From JAJRVM01 sp041752115 (lineage in GTDB: Bacteria > Planctomycetota > Planctomycetia > Pirellulales > Pirellulaceae), in contig JBGSHS010000197.1 in assembly GCA_041752115.1 (NCBI GenBank), positions 13,419-77,418 on the forward strand: 64,000 bases of DNA, in the 5' to 3' direction. Shown here one piece after another: positions 18,255 through 27,511 of this stretch (the first letter of the stretch is position 1; the number at the start of each line of letters is the position of its first letter). The notes beneath the pieces were generated by a model, which was not told the origin of the DNA, made no database searches, and saw only the letters and a program-made list of their open reading frames with translations. Both the position numbers and the translations under genes were made by a program.

Positions 18255-20561
18255 TTACTTCTGAATCTCGCAGTCCGGTAGTGCCTTCTGAAGACTGCTC
18301 ACGCCTGAATCAGTCACCGAGGTGCTGTAGAGACGGAGTGTCCGCAGTCGCGTCATGCCCTTCAAGTGCTCCAAGCCCGCATCGGTGACACCCGGGAGTC
18401 TGCTCAAGTCCAAAGACTCGAGTTTCTCCAGTCTCTTGAGAAAAACAAGTCCAGAATCATTGATCCCAGTCACATTTACGTCAAGTATCTTCAGGTTGTC
18501 AATCGCAGCGATGTGCTCTAGGTCTTGATCAGCAAGATTCGCAAAATCGAGACGCAAAAATTCCAGTTGAGTCAATCGTGACAGAGACATGTACCCTTCG
18601 TGTGTCAACCTGAGGCCTGAGCCAAAGAGGGTGCGCAAACTCAAGTTATTTCGCAAGTGCTCGAAGCCTGTACCGCTGATTGCCGTCCCGGAAACAAAGA
18701 GTGTCTTCAAATCGCCTAGACCGGCAAGATTTCCTAAGTCGTCGTCCGTGAGTTGCCTCATGATTTCTCCGGAATCAAAACTAACGGTGGTCACGGTGTA
18801 CGATTCGAGCGGGAGAGCGTTCAATTCTCGGATCGCTCCGGGCACTTCTGCAATTTCGATGGATCCTCCTTGAGAAAGGACCCACTGTGCCACCTCGACA
18901 TTGGCATCACCCATCATCACTACCTGCCGCTTTCCCTCCAAGATGGAGATGCGACGATTGTCGACTTCCCGTCCATCAAGCCTGAGTAGCAGCGTATGTT
19001 CACCTGGTGGAAGTGGAATCGCTTCGGTCAGCTCCTTTGCTAAGAATTCATTTCCGTCAATAATTACCATTGCTTTTGCACGATCGCATGTCAGCTCGAT
19101 CTTCAGGTAGCCATGCGTTTGTTCCGAAGCGGGCAACCAGTGTGCGGAAACCACCTTCTGGCCACCCGAGGCGATGTGGAAATCCTGAGCAAACACTTCC
19201 GTGCCCGCTTGCATCAACCGCAGCCGGTGTTCACCCGGGGCAACTGCAATCGTGATTTTCGGTTCACCTGGGCGTTCGATCTCAATTCGGCCTTTGCCAT
19301 CGAGCACCTGGACCACGCAGTTCGGATCGAACAATTCCACCACCAGCGTTCCGTCTTTCGTCTGCAGACGCAGTACGATGCCCAGCAGCACGAGGAAACA
19401 GAACCCGGCAACGCCGGCCGCCACACCAAACTTCTGCCAATCGCTGGAGACTGCCCAATGAGCTGCCTTGGCGCCCACCGGCCGGGTGCGCGAGCGTTGC
19501 GCGGCCAGTGAAGCCAATTGGGCCAACGGGTGCTCGTGCAAGGCGGGCGGTTCGGCAGTTGGCCTGTTCGTCAACTCTGATGTGGGGGCGTTGGTTTCCG
19601 GCGCTGCTTTGGCACGCTCCAGGAACCCGGTCAAGGCCGTGGCCAACTCGGTCATGTCGGTGAAGCGTGTTTCCCGTTTCTTGGCCATGGCTCGACGACA
19701 GATCGCCGCCAGCTCTGGGCTCACGTCCGGCCGATGCTCTTCCAAAGCGTGGGGTTCACTGGTGAGGATCTGGCCGGCAACGGCCATCGGCGGCCCTGAG
19801 AATGGAAGTCGGCCGGAGAGCAGTTGGTACAGCATGGCTCCCAGGCTGTAGACGTCACACTGCGGCCCGATTTCCTCTGTGCGGCCCAAGACTTGCTCCG
19901 GAGACATGTAGGCCGGTGTGCCCAGCAACGCACCTGGGTGAGTTAGCTGGCTCGATTCGTCCCCTCCACGCCGTGCCAGACCGAAATCGGTCACGATCGG
20001 CTCTTGACGCCCATCAATCATCACGTTGGAGGGCTTCAGATCCCGGTGTACAATGCCCTTGCGATGCGCTTCTGCCAGCGCTGACGCCAGTTTGCGGATC
20101 AATAGGACTGCCTGCCGTTCCGGCATCGGTTTGTCGTGCCGAATGAAGTCGGACAACTTGCCTCCTTCAATGTAAGCCATCGTCAGGTACGGCATGCCTT
20201 GGATTTCTCCCACATCGTAAATCGGACAGATGTTGGGATGATTCAGTGTGGCGGCCGCACGTGCCTCTCGGTAGAACCGCGTCACAAGCTGTTGCCGATC
20301 TTGAGCCGCGAAGTTCGGTACCTTCAGCGCCACATCTCGCTCCAACTGTGTGTCGCGCGCCAGATAGACCGCTCCCATACCTCCGGCACCCAGCTTGCGG
20401 ACAATCCGATAGCGGCCGAAGTCGGCCGGAGGCATAGTATCGGTCATGTCGGCAGTTCGTGCCTGTGTGGCACGAGCCGACTCGCCCTCTACGGTGTCTT
20501 GGCGAAGAGGATGGGGAAGTGGCTCTGACTGCCGTTCTGCATTGGGGCGGGGATCATCCAT
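18255..20561 (-). CDS. Transmembrane Ser/Thr kinase with C-terminal leucine-rich repeats
   Basis: 768 aa, ATG 20561. The kinase domain (about 45-320) has GAGGMGAVYLA, VALKVP, HRDLKPSN and VTDFGLARR. A single membrane helix (about 378-398, GVAAGVAGFCFLVLLGIVL) follows. The exported part begins with a PEGA-like beta region (RIEIERPGEPKITIAVAPGE; IPLPPGEHTLLLRLDGRE) and ends in about seven leucine-rich repeats (LKTLFVSGTAISGTGF; LKILDVNVTGINDSG). Kinase-PEGA-LRR proteins are frequent in planctomycetes; the LRR is presumably a periplasmic sensor or binding module. The start could be ATG at MTDTMPPADF, 38 residues in, as the first 38 residues are low complexity. Confidence 0.9.
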   Translation of the reverse strand: MDDPRPNAERQSEPLPHPLRQDTVEGESARATQARTADMTDTMPPADFGRYRIVRKLGAGGMGAVYLARDTQLERDVALKVPNFAAQDRQQLVTRFYREARAAATLNHPNICPIYDVGEIQGMPYLTMAYIEGGKLSDFIRHDKPMPERQAVLLIRKLASALAEAHRKGIVHRDLKPSNVMIDGRQEPIVTDFGLARRGGDESSQLTHPGALLGTPAYMSPEQVLGRTEEIGPQCDVYSLGAMLYQLLSGRLPFSGPPMAVAGQILTSEPHALEEHRPDVSPELAAICRRAMAKKRETRFTDMTELATALTGFLERAKAAPETNAPTSELTNRPTAEPPALHEHPLAQLASLAAQRSRTRPVGAKAAHWAVSSDWQKFGVAAGVAGFCFLVLLGIVLRLQTKDGTLVVELFDPNCVVQVLDGKGRIEIERPGEPKITIAVAPGEHRLRLMQAGTEVFAQDFHIASGGQKVVSAHWLPASEQTHGYLKIELTCDRAKAMVIIDGNEFLAKELTEAIPLPPGEHTLLLRLDGREVDNRRISILEGKRQVVMMGDANVEVAQWVLSQGGSIEIAEVPGAIRELNALPLESYTVTTVSFDSGEIMRQLTDDDLGNLAGLGDLKTLFVSGTAISGTGFEHLRNNLSLRTLFGSGLRLTHEGYMSLSRLTQLEFLRLDFANLADQDLEHIAAIDNLKILDVNVTGINDSGLVFLKRLEKLESLDLSRLPGVTDAGLEHLKGMTRLRTLRLYSTSVTDSGVSSLQKALPDCEIQK

Positions 20562-21068
20562 GTGGCGTGCTTCGGTCGTTTCGCAGTGAGTTGTCAGTTC
20601 TACTCGGCCGCAGCGATTGTCAGAATGACGTTATCGGCTGATGAGGCAAGCCTGTCGAGCTGCCCGGCGGATGTCTCGCAAAGCCAGACAACGAGAGCGA
20701 GTGGCTCCTGTCCACTTCACCGCGGTCTAGACGGAAGACGGAACGCCGCGAATCCAGGACGCCGTGTCAACTCGATTGCCCCAGTATATCATTCGTCTGG
20801 GTGAGTCGGTATAGGCTAAGCAGAACGGGAAACGCAGCTCCTTGAGCGTTTCCAGAGATGGGCTGCTGCCGGGTGGTCCTATGGCGGTTGTTTTCCCAGG
20901 AACCGACGATGGTCAACCATTCGCGGCCAGGTGGAGTAACCGTGTCGCATGCCGTCCTTGTTCCCGCAGCAGCGGTCTCGACTTGGTCGAACGCCGCGAT
21001 CGAGTATCAACGGGGCGCGCGATCGTGCCGCGTTGGACGTACCTTACGCCGCGGACTATCGGGCCGCA
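20562..21068. other. Intergenic, upstream of LRR kinase
   Basis: 507 bases between two minus-strand genes. Plus-strand frames here are shadows of the BNR gene reading through. It should contain the kinase promoter; nothing else is recognised. Confidence 0.5.
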
Positions 21069-22361
21069 TTACCAGCGGATGCGGGCGAGGAAGAGGGCAC
21101 CGAGGGCGCCACGCTGTCGAGCGGCATCGTCCCAGATCCCTTCGGCGACGGTGACCCACGATTCCTGGGCCGTGATGCCAGTTGCGCCGAAGTTGCCCAA
21201 CGTGGCTCCACGTTCGGGAATCAGGATCCGCTCGCTGGAGCGGATCACGCAGAGTCGCTGCGGATCAACCTGCGCAATGAAGAGCGGCGCTCGATGCCGG
21301 AAGATGTGGTCGTTGCCAGCCCCTTTGCGCGTGTAGATCAGGAACAGGCCGCTGTCGTAAGCCAGCCAGTGCTGCTGGGTATTGTAGGATCCCAATTCCT
21401 GCCCATCATCAAACTGCCACGGCTTGATTTCCGAATAGTTCAGGCCATCATCACTGACCGCCACATAGCCGGCCAGATCGTTGCGCAGCGTGAGGAAGTA
21501 CCGATTCTGGAACTTGACCAGGGATGGTTCGCACAGCCCGCGCACCACCGGGTGACGGAGGATCGTACCGTGTCGCACGTATCGCAGTTGCGTGCCGTTG
21601 AGTCGGCAATGGGCGACCGTCACTTCGAAGGGCGACTCGGCCGTTCTTCCGATATAGAGCGGCACCAGAAGATGGTCTTCGTCCGCTTGCTCGCTCGAGG
21701 TGGCGAGGGCTGGATCGCACAGGAATTGCGCACACGCACAGCGGGCGTATGCGAACGCTTCATCTTCCGGCATCTCCAGTCGCTGCCAGGTCGTCCATTT
21801 CTCGGCGGTAGGGTCGAACAGGGCGTACGCGGTCTGGTTGGCACGCGGCTGATCTTCGAGTTGTCGGCCGTCGTCGCTGTAACGCACCTGGGCTCCGATC
21901 GCGATCACTCGACCTGCCCGGGGCGCCCAGCAGGGAGTGACGTCGGCGACAGCCACGGTGACGTTGCCATCACGCTGCCAATCCAGTTCGGCAGGCAGAA
22001 CAGGCGGAGTCCAGGTGCGTCCCAGATCGCGCGACAGCATGAAATGCACGCCCGAGTAGAAATCGGATACGTGCAGATGCTTCTGAAGGGTCATGACAAC
22101 AACCGGCGGCGCTCCGTCACCAGCGATGTTCCCAGCGGCCGCTACCCGCGGATGGAACCAGAGAAACTCGCCATCATCGTGCTGCAAGACAGTCTCCAGC
22201 TGAGTCTGGTACTCCAGTGGAGCCAACGCACGTGGTGCCGTCTCTTGCCCGACGGCGGATTCCGGCGCGACCGGATCGGGGCCGATCCAGAGCACGATCA
22301 GACACAAGACTTGCGCGGATGTCTGCCGCAGAATTCGCCCAGGTGAGTGCCAGTTGTTCAT
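21069..22361 (-). CDS. Secreted BNR-repeat/sialidase-like protein
   Basis: 430 aa, ATG 22361 behind GAGGTAA, with an N-terminal signal segment (VLCLIVLWIGPDPVAP). The product looks like a six-bladed propeller with an Asp-box-like motif SRDLGRTWTPP and a second blade AVSDDGLNYSEI. Catalytic sialidase residues are not certain from sequence alone; CEPSLVKF contains the Glu often kept in the family. In planctomycetes such proteins usually belong to polysaccharide use. No sulfatase or GH neighbour supports a specific substrate. Confidence 0.7.
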   Translation of the reverse strand: MNNWHSPGRILRQTSAQVLCLIVLWIGPDPVAPESAVGQETAPRALAPLEYQTQLETVLQHDDGEFLWFHPRVAAAGNIAGDGAPPVVVMTLQKHLHVSDFYSGVHFMLSRDLGRTWTPPVLPAELDWQRDGNVTVAVADVTPCWAPRAGRVIAIGAQVRYSDDGRQLEDQPRANQTAYALFDPTAEKWTTWQRLEMPEDEAFAYARCACAQFLCDPALATSSEQADEDHLLVPLYIGRTAESPFEVTVAHCRLNGTQLRYVRHGTILRHPVVRGLCEPSLVKFQNRYFLTLRNDLAGYVAVSDDGLNYSEIKPWQFDDGQELGSYNTQQHWLAYDSGLFLIYTRKGAGNDHIFRHRAPLFIAQVDPQRLCVIRSSERILIPERGATLGNFGATGITAQESWVTVAEGIWDDAARQRGALGALFLARIRW

Positions 22362-22402
22362 CAGTTACCTCGTCGTCGAGTTGAATGAGCCGTCTGCCAC
22401 TT

Positions 22403-22496
22403 GTAGCACGCACTTCAGTGCGTGACACCCTGTCCCCGACACTGCGATCAGCGAAGGTCTAGCCCCGCTTCGGTCGCGGACTGAAGTCCGCGCTAC
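22403..22496. repeat. Inverted pair of ~24-bp palindromic repeats
   Basis: GTAGCACGCACTTCAGTG with its completing GCGTGAC (22403-22426) is mirrored by GTCGCGGACTGAAGTCCG with CGCTAC (22473-22496). Each half is also a palindrome (CACGCACT-TC-AGTGCGTG; CGCGGACT-GA-AGTCCGCG). The repeat lies between divergent genes. Confidence 0.75.
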
Positions 22497-22602
22497 GGTT
22501 GCCAAGGCCCTTGTACGCTTGTGATAATGATACTACTCAAGAGCGGCTTGTGCATCCGGGACGGGCAACACGCTGGTAACGAACTGTGTGAGGAGTGAAA
22601 TC

Positions 22603-24006
22603 ATGTTGTCTTCAGGCAGATCGCCTTGGACCCTCGTGGTGCTGTTGATGTCGGCTGCTACCATCTTCGACACACACTCGTCGACTGCAGGCGCGGACGA
22701 TGCGGCAGCGCCGTTCCGCCTGGCCACGTTTTCGGTCGATGTGACGATTCCGCTGGGACACCGATGTATGGGCGTCTTGCCTACGAAGTCGCAGCGTGTT
22801 GCCGATCCGCTCTATGCACACGGCTTCGTCCTGCTCGGTCCCGATGCACCGCTCGTCCTCTGTGCGGTCGACTGGTGTGAGATTCGCAACGGAGCGTACG
22901 ACCAGTGGCGCGACGCGCTGGCCGAGGCGGCTGGCACGACTCGGCAGCGAGTCTTGGTCTGTGCACTGCACCAACACGACGCGCCGGTGGCCGACCTGGG
23001 AGCGGCTCAGCTCTTGGAGCAGGTTGATCTGAAGGGTGAACTGTACGACGACACGTTTCACGACGATGTTGTGCGGCGTGTGGCAGCGGCCTTAAGCGAC
23101 GGGCTTCCCACTGCCCGGCCGGTCACGCACCTGGGAATGGGGGAAGCCACCGTCGATTCGGTGGCCTCTAACCGGCGGATCGTCTATCCGGACGGTCGCG
23201 TCACCTTTGATCGTGGCAGTCGGAGCGGCGCGGACGCTTTCTTTCGTGAGCATCCGGCCGGATTGATTGACCCACAGCTCAAGACGATCTCCTTCTGGGA
23301 TGGCGACCAACCTCTACTGGCTCTGCATGCATATGCGACGCATCCGATGAGCTACTATGGTGCCGGTGAGGTCTCGTCCGATTTTGTCGGACTCGCTCGC
23401 GACCGCCGCCAGCGCGACGACTTTGCCGTGAAGCAGATCTATGTGAGCGGGTGCAGCGGCGATGTCACGGCCGGCAAGCACAACACAGGTTCTGTCGATG
23501 ATCGATATGCCCTGCGCGATCGGATGTACGATGCGATGGTCAGAGCTTGGGACGGAACGCGACGAGTGCCGCTCGAACGTGTGACGTTCCGCCACGCCCC
23601 GCTGCAGCTGGAGTTCCATCCCGCGCCGGCACTGACCGAGTCGGCGCTGGACGAGTCGTTGCGCGATGCCAGCCAGACGGTGGAGAAACGGATTCTGGCG
23701 GCGATGGGGCTCTCCAGCCGGAGACGTGTGGCAGCTGGCCAGCCGATCGATCTGGTCTGTCTCGACTTCGGACCGGCCCAGATCGTCCTGTTCCCCGGCG
23801 AATCGTTTGTCGGCTATCAGTTGATGGCGCAGCGCATGCGCCCCGATTCGTTCGTGTTGTCGATTGGCTATGGAGAATGTTGGCCGGGCTATATCCCTAC
23901 GAACAGTGCGTTCGATGACGGCTTTCAGGACAACTGGTTGTGGGTCGCTCCCGGATCTGAAGACCGCCTGCGGTCGGCACTCGAGCAGGTGCTGCTGAAC
24001 AAGTAG
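22603..24006 (+). CDS. Exported neutral ceramidase-like protein
   Basis: 467 aa; ATG 22603 has GAGGAG just upstream, preferred over GTG 22588. Signal peptide: RSPWTLVVLLMSAATIF. The body matches planctomycete proteins annotated as neutral/alkaline non-lysosomal ceramidase-like: VDVTIPLGHRCMG near the start, VCALHQHDAP (metal-binding His pair), HAYATHPMSYYGAGEVSSDF (family His/Asp motif), SGCSGDVTAGKHN and IGYGECWPGYIPT. True ceramidases have a larger C-terminal domain that is absent, so the substrate is uncertain. Zinc-dependent amidase activity is inferred from the motifs. It is alone between intergenic repeats. Confidence 0.72.
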   Translation: MLSSGRSPWTLVVLLMSAATIFDTHSSTAGADDAAAPFRLATFSVDVTIPLGHRCMGVLPTKSQRVADPLYAHGFVLLGPDAPLVLCAVDWCEIRNGAYDQWRDALAEAAGTTRQRVLVCALHQHDAPVADLGAAQLLEQVDLKGELYDDTFHDDVVRRVAAALSDGLPTARPVTHLGMGEATVDSVASNRRIVYPDGRVTFDRGSRSGADAFFREHPAGLIDPQLKTISFWDGDQPLLALHAYATHPMSYYGAGEVSSDFVGLARDRRQRDDFAVKQIYVSGCSGDVTAGKHNTGSVDDRYALRDRMYDAMVRAWDGTRRVPLERVTFRHAPLQLEFHPAPALTESALDESLRDASQTVEKRILAAMGLSSRRRVAAGQPIDLVCLDFGPAQIVLFPGESFVGYQLMAQRMRPDSFVLSIGYGECWPGYIPTNSAFDDGFQDNWLWVAPGSEDRLRSALEQVLLNK

Positions 24007-24068
24007 TGGCGTAAGCGATACACACGCACTAAATCGCGTGCTGCGGCGTGGTCCTTACAAGCCATCTG

Positions 24069-24171
24069 AACCGCCGAACATCGAACCAGGAATGTCCAAT
24101 TCTCAAGGGGAAGAGAGGGACTTGGTGGGAAGCCGTCTGAGTTGCTCTTCGTCCTGGGACATGCTGCGGTT
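24069..24171. repeat. MITE-like element, copy 1 (AACCGC...GCGGTT)
   Basis: 103 bp with imperfect terminal inverted repeats: AACCGCCGAACATCGAACCA at the left, and TCCTGGGACATGCTGCGGTT at the right. No open frame inside. See copies at 24339, 52186 and 59220. Confidence 0.7.
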
Positions 24172-24222
24172 TTCGCAGCACGGAGGGGCCAGGACCGGAG
24201 GCCCGGCCCCGCGACTCATCAA

Positions 24223-24290
24223 CCCTTGGCGCCTTGGCGTGAGCCTATTCTGCTTCCATACTCACGCCAAGGCGCAAAGGCGCGAAGAAA
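24223..24290. repeat. Inverted repeat of the CACGCCAAGGCGC family
   Basis: CTTGGCGCCTTGGCGTGAG (24226-24244) faces ACTCACGCCAAGGCGCAAAG (from 24260), forming a long hairpin with a ~15-base loop. The right arm equals the repeat at 4312-4341 in all but one or two bases. Confidence 0.75.
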
Positions 24291-24338
24291 GCAGGTACGT
24301 TCCGGCCTCTTGCGCTTTCCGGAGTACTCTGCCCTCTG

Positions 24339-24416
24339 AACCGCAGAATATCGAACCAGGAATGTCCAATTATTAAGGGGAAGAGTGGAGCTGGACCAGC
24401 ACGAGATATTCTGCGG
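24339..24416. repeat. MITE-like element, copy 2, short form
   Basis: 78 bp. The left end AACCGCAGAATATCGAACCA matches copies 1, 3 and 4; the right end GATATTCTGCGG is its inverse. AGGAATGTCCAAT follows the left end, as in copy 1. Only 167 bases separate copies 1 and 2. Confidence 0.75.
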
Positions 24417-24822
24417 CGCTCGCCTCGCCGTCCCGCCCCCCGTGCATTGTCGCATTGCGCATTGTGGCATTGTCGCATTCCCTATTGCACAACCACTTCC
24501 TAGCGCAAGGTCCTGCCCCCGGCCGCGCCGCGAGGCCGCATGCCCCTTCCCGACGAGACCAACTACTGGGAAGTGGTACGGGAATGCCGCATTCCACACC
24601 ACTTGGCGACGGCCTGTACCGCTCCGCAGCCGCAAATCGCTTCGATGCCGCGCACCCGTGCTGGAATAGTTGGCGAAGGACAGGATCCACTTTGACACGC
24701 CGGCCCGCTTCTGGTACTGTCCCCCCACTTTTTGAATCATCAGGCGATGCTGCGCCCGCACGGCAGACGGGCGGGGTGCGGATCGTCTGTCGTGACGGCT
24801 ACGTGGGGAAATGGAGCGCCGT
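24417..24822. other. Intergenic, upstream of ccm operon
   Basis: 406 bases. It contains short iterations of GCATTGT/GCATTGTCGC near 24440-24480 and no credible gene. It should hold the ccm operon promoter, which I cannot place. Confidence 0.5.
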
Positions 24823-25263
24823 ATGACGCCGCGCAGCAAACTCGCAGTGGGGGCGGGGCTGATCATCGCCGTGACGCTCTACATGGCGTATGTGGGGGCG
24901 TCATCGAGCTGGAAGTATTACGTCACGGCGGACGAATGCCTGGCGAATCTGCCCCGGTTCGAGGGGCTCAGGGTCCGAGTCAGCGGTGCGGTGGCCCCCG
25001 GATCGCTGCAGGTGACACCGCAGCGCACGGGCGCTCGCTTTGATCTCCAAGGACGGACGGGGAGTTTGGCCGTCTTTTTTGAGGGGCCGCTGCCCGACAA
25101 TCTGGCCGAGGCGACGGAGGTGGTGGTCGAAGGACGCTGCGAGGCGGGTGGTCGCATTGTGGGCGACAAGGTCCTGACTCGCTGTGCCAGCAAGTATGAA
25201 ACGTCGCGGCCATCCGAATCTAGCGCGGTTCCGACGGCATCTCTGTCGAGGGAGCAGCGATGA
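24823..25263 (+). CDS. ccmE: Cytochrome c maturation haem chaperone CcmE, CxxxY variant
   Basis: 146 aa from ATG 24823 (GGAG 7 bases upstream; ATG 24811 also possible). One N-terminal membrane helix (LAVGAGLIIAVTLYMAYVG) anchors an OB-fold periplasmic domain: VSGAVAPGSLQVTP, LAVFFEGPLPDNL, VVVEGRCEAGGRIVGDKVL. CcmE takes haem covalently and delivers it to apocytochromes. The haem-binding residue is normally His in HxxxY; here the position reads RCASKY, that is CxxxY, as in the System I* CcmE of sulfate reducers and archaea. It overlaps ccmF by four bases (ATGA), implying translational coupling. Confidence 0.9.
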   Translation: MTPRSKLAVGAGLIIAVTLYMAYVGASSSWKYYVTADECLANLPRFEGLRVRVSGAVAPGSLQVTPQRTGARFDLQGRTGSLAVFFEGPLPDNLAEATEVVVEGRCEAGGRIVGDKVLTRCASKYETSRPSESSAVPTASLSREQR

Positions 25264-27269
25264 GAGCGATTGGGGAACTCTGCCTGTTAACGGCCTTGAT
25301 TGGATCGGGATTCGCTGCCTACATACAGTTGTCGGATGGCGGTCGTGGTCCCAAACTGCTGCGGACCGTGGGGCACTGCGCCACCTGGTGGGGCTTTGTC
25401 GCCTTGACCGTGGTGACCGCGATCTTGGCCTGGGCACTCTACTGCCGAGACTTTTCTTACGCTTACGTCGCCCAGTATTCCAGTGAGTTGCTGCCGTGGT
25501 ACTACTCGGTATCGGCTTTGTGGGTGGGCCAAGCTGGCTCGCTCCTGTTATGGGCCTGGCTATTATCGTTGCTGATTGTGCTCTGGCGTGTGTGGCCGCA
25601 GGAGCCGGCCAGTCCGCTGCGTGGGCCGGCTTCCGGTATCTTGCTGGCGTGCCTTTGTTTCTTGTTGGCGGTGATGGTCTTTGCCGCAGATCCGATGGAA
25701 GTGAGTCACACAGGCACGCGGGACGGTGCCGGACTGAGTCCCTTGTTGCAACATCCGGCGATGTTGATTCATCCCCCGATTGTCTTTCTCGGCTATGCTT
25801 TGTGGACCGTACCGTTTGCGCTGGCCGTGGCGGCTCTGTGGCACGATGATCTTGGCCTGCAGTGGATTCGCTTGGCGCGTCCCTGGGCGCTGATGGCGTG
25901 GGTCGTGCTGGGAGTCGGTATCTTGTTAGGTGCTGTGTGGGCCTACGAGGAATTGGGGTGGGGTGGCTATTGGGCCTGGGATCCTGTGGAGAACGGATCG
26001 CTGCTTCCCTGGCTCACGGGAACCGCGCTGATCCACTGTCTGATGGCGTGGCAGCATCGCGGCATGCTGAAGCGTTCCGCCGCGATTCTGGCATTGGTCA
26101 CGTTTGGCCTGAGCAATTTTGCCACGTTTCTTACTCGCAGCGGTCTATTCAGCAGTCTGCATGCTTTCAGTCAGTCGCCCATTGGCTGGCTGTTTCTGGG
26201 CCTGATGGGGTTGGTCTGCGTGGGAGGGAGCATTTTGCTTGTGCTGCGCTGGAAGTCACTTGCTGCGACCCGGTCCATCGTGAGTGTGATGAGCCGAGAA
26301 TCGGGGGTCGTTGTCGGTTTGCTGGCTTTGTTACTATTGTCGGCAGTGGTTCTGGCGGGGACGATCAGCAGCGGTCTATCGGCTCTGATAACGGGCGAGA
26401 CCGTACTGGTTGGGCCGGCCTTCTACAACAGCGTGATGATACCGACCGGACTGGTACTGCTGCTGGTCACGGCCGCTGCGCCCCTGTTGCGATGGGGTGG
26501 CGCGCCGACGCCGAGACAGGTTCGCGCTCTGTTCGCTTCCGGTCTGGTGGGATTGGTGGGAAGTGTGGCTGCCTGGAGTATGGGCGTTTCTCACCTGATT
26601 GCTCTGGCGGTGGCAGGGCTGGCGACTTTCGCCGTGGCGGCGTTAGGAAGCAGTTTGGTGGTGGAGTTGCGTGGCTGGCCGGGCCGTCGGCTCATTCCGA
26701 CGATCGCCGTCACGCTGCGTCGACAGCGGCGTCAGTATGCCGGCTTCGTAATTCACCTGGGATTCGTCTGCCTCGCCATCGGCATTGCCGGCTCCTCGCT
26801 GGGCAAACGCGAGCAACGGTTTGTGATGCAGCAGGGTGAGACGGTTCAGTGGGCCGATCGGCAGATTCGCCTGGTTCGTTTCTGGCAGCGGCAACTGCCC
26901 CACGTCATGATTGGCGAAGCCGAACTGGAGATCACGGACCGAGGGGGAAAGACCGTGACTTTACGCCCGGCTCAGCACTTCCACCGTCTGGCCGAATCGT
27001 ATACGACGGAAGTTGCTATCGCGTCGTCCTGGCGTGGCGACTTCTACACGATACTCCACAGCGGCGGCAGCAGTGGGGAACTGTATCTGACGTTTGTGGA
27101 GAATCCGTTGATGCGCTGCCTGTGGTTGGGTGGTTGGATCACGGTGGGCGGTGTTGGCCTGCGACTGTGGCCCGTTCCGCGGCGGCGGAGCAAACGACGA
27201 ACGACGCGTCACTGTGGACGGTCCACTGCGGATTCCTTCGGGCCGGGGCGGACGAGGAGAGCTGCCTGA
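25260..27269 (+). CDS. ccmF: Haem lyase subunit CcmF
   Basis: 669 aa, about 14-15 membrane helices. The family signature WGGYWAWDPVENGSLLPWL (WWD domain, about residue 235) and the flanking HPPIVFLGY histidine are intact. CcmF works with CcmE to attach haem to CXXCH sites of exported apocytochromes. The gene starts inside the ccmE stop codon. The C-terminal 30 residues are an Arg-rich tail (RRRSKRRTTRH), possibly non-homologous extension. No CcmH or CcmI gene follows, fitting the System I* layout suggested by ccmE. Confidence 0.93.
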   Translation: MRAIGELCLLTALIGSGFAAYIQLSDGGRGPKLLRTVGHCATWWGFVALTVVTAILAWALYCRDFSYAYVAQYSSELLPWYYSVSALWVGQAGSLLLWAWLLSLLIVLWRVWPQEPASPLRGPASGILLACLCFLLAVMVFAADPMEVSHTGTRDGAGLSPLLQHPAMLIHPPIVFLGYALWTVPFALAVAALWHDDLGLQWIRLARPWALMAWVVLGVGILLGAVWAYEELGWGGYWAWDPVENGSLLPWLTGTALIHCLMAWQHRGMLKRSAAILALVTFGLSNFATFLTRSGLFSSLHAFSQSPIGWLFLGLMGLVCVGGSILLVLRWKSLAATRSIVSVMSRESGVVVGLLALLLLSAVVLAGTISSGLSALITGETVLVGPAFYNSVMIPTGLVLLLVTAAAPLLRWGGAPTPRQVRALFASGLVGLVGSVAAWSMGVSHLIALAVAGLATFAVAALGSSLVVELRGWPGRRLIPTIAVTLRRQRRQYAGFVIHLGFVCLAIGIAGSSLGKREQRFVMQQGETVQWADRQIRLVRFWQRQLPHVMIGEAELEITDRGGKTVTLRPAQHFHRLAESYTTEVAIASSWRGDFYTILHSGGSSGELYLTFVENPLMRCLWLGGWITVGGVGLRLWPVPRRRSKRRTTRHCGRSTADSFGPGRTRRAA

Positions 27270-27302
27270 ACCAAGACCCAAGAACAACGTGACGCTTCAC
27301 TT

Positions 27303-27358
27303 GTAGCCACGCTCGCGCAGAGCGTGGGAAGTAGCCACGCTCGCGCAGAGCGTGGGAA
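27303..27358. repeat. Two perfect tandem copies of a 28-bp palindromic repeat
   Basis: GTAGCCACGCTCGCGCAGAG followed by CGTGGGAA, at 27303-27330 and 27331-27358. A third identical copy, inverted, lies at 55820-55847. Each copy can fold (CCACGCTC-GCGCA-GAGCGTGG). It sits between ccmF and ccmA. Confidence 0.9.
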
Positions 27359-27511
27359 GCGGCCCGCCGTCGGGCGACGGTAGCTGCAACCACGGAAGTT
27401 GCTTCTCCCACGATCCTGAGCCAGTTGTTGGCCGGAGAACGTGACAGAGGTGCGTCAGTGTGGCCTGAGTCGCGGCCTGAGTGGCAGAACGAACGCAATC
27501 GAGATGGATCT

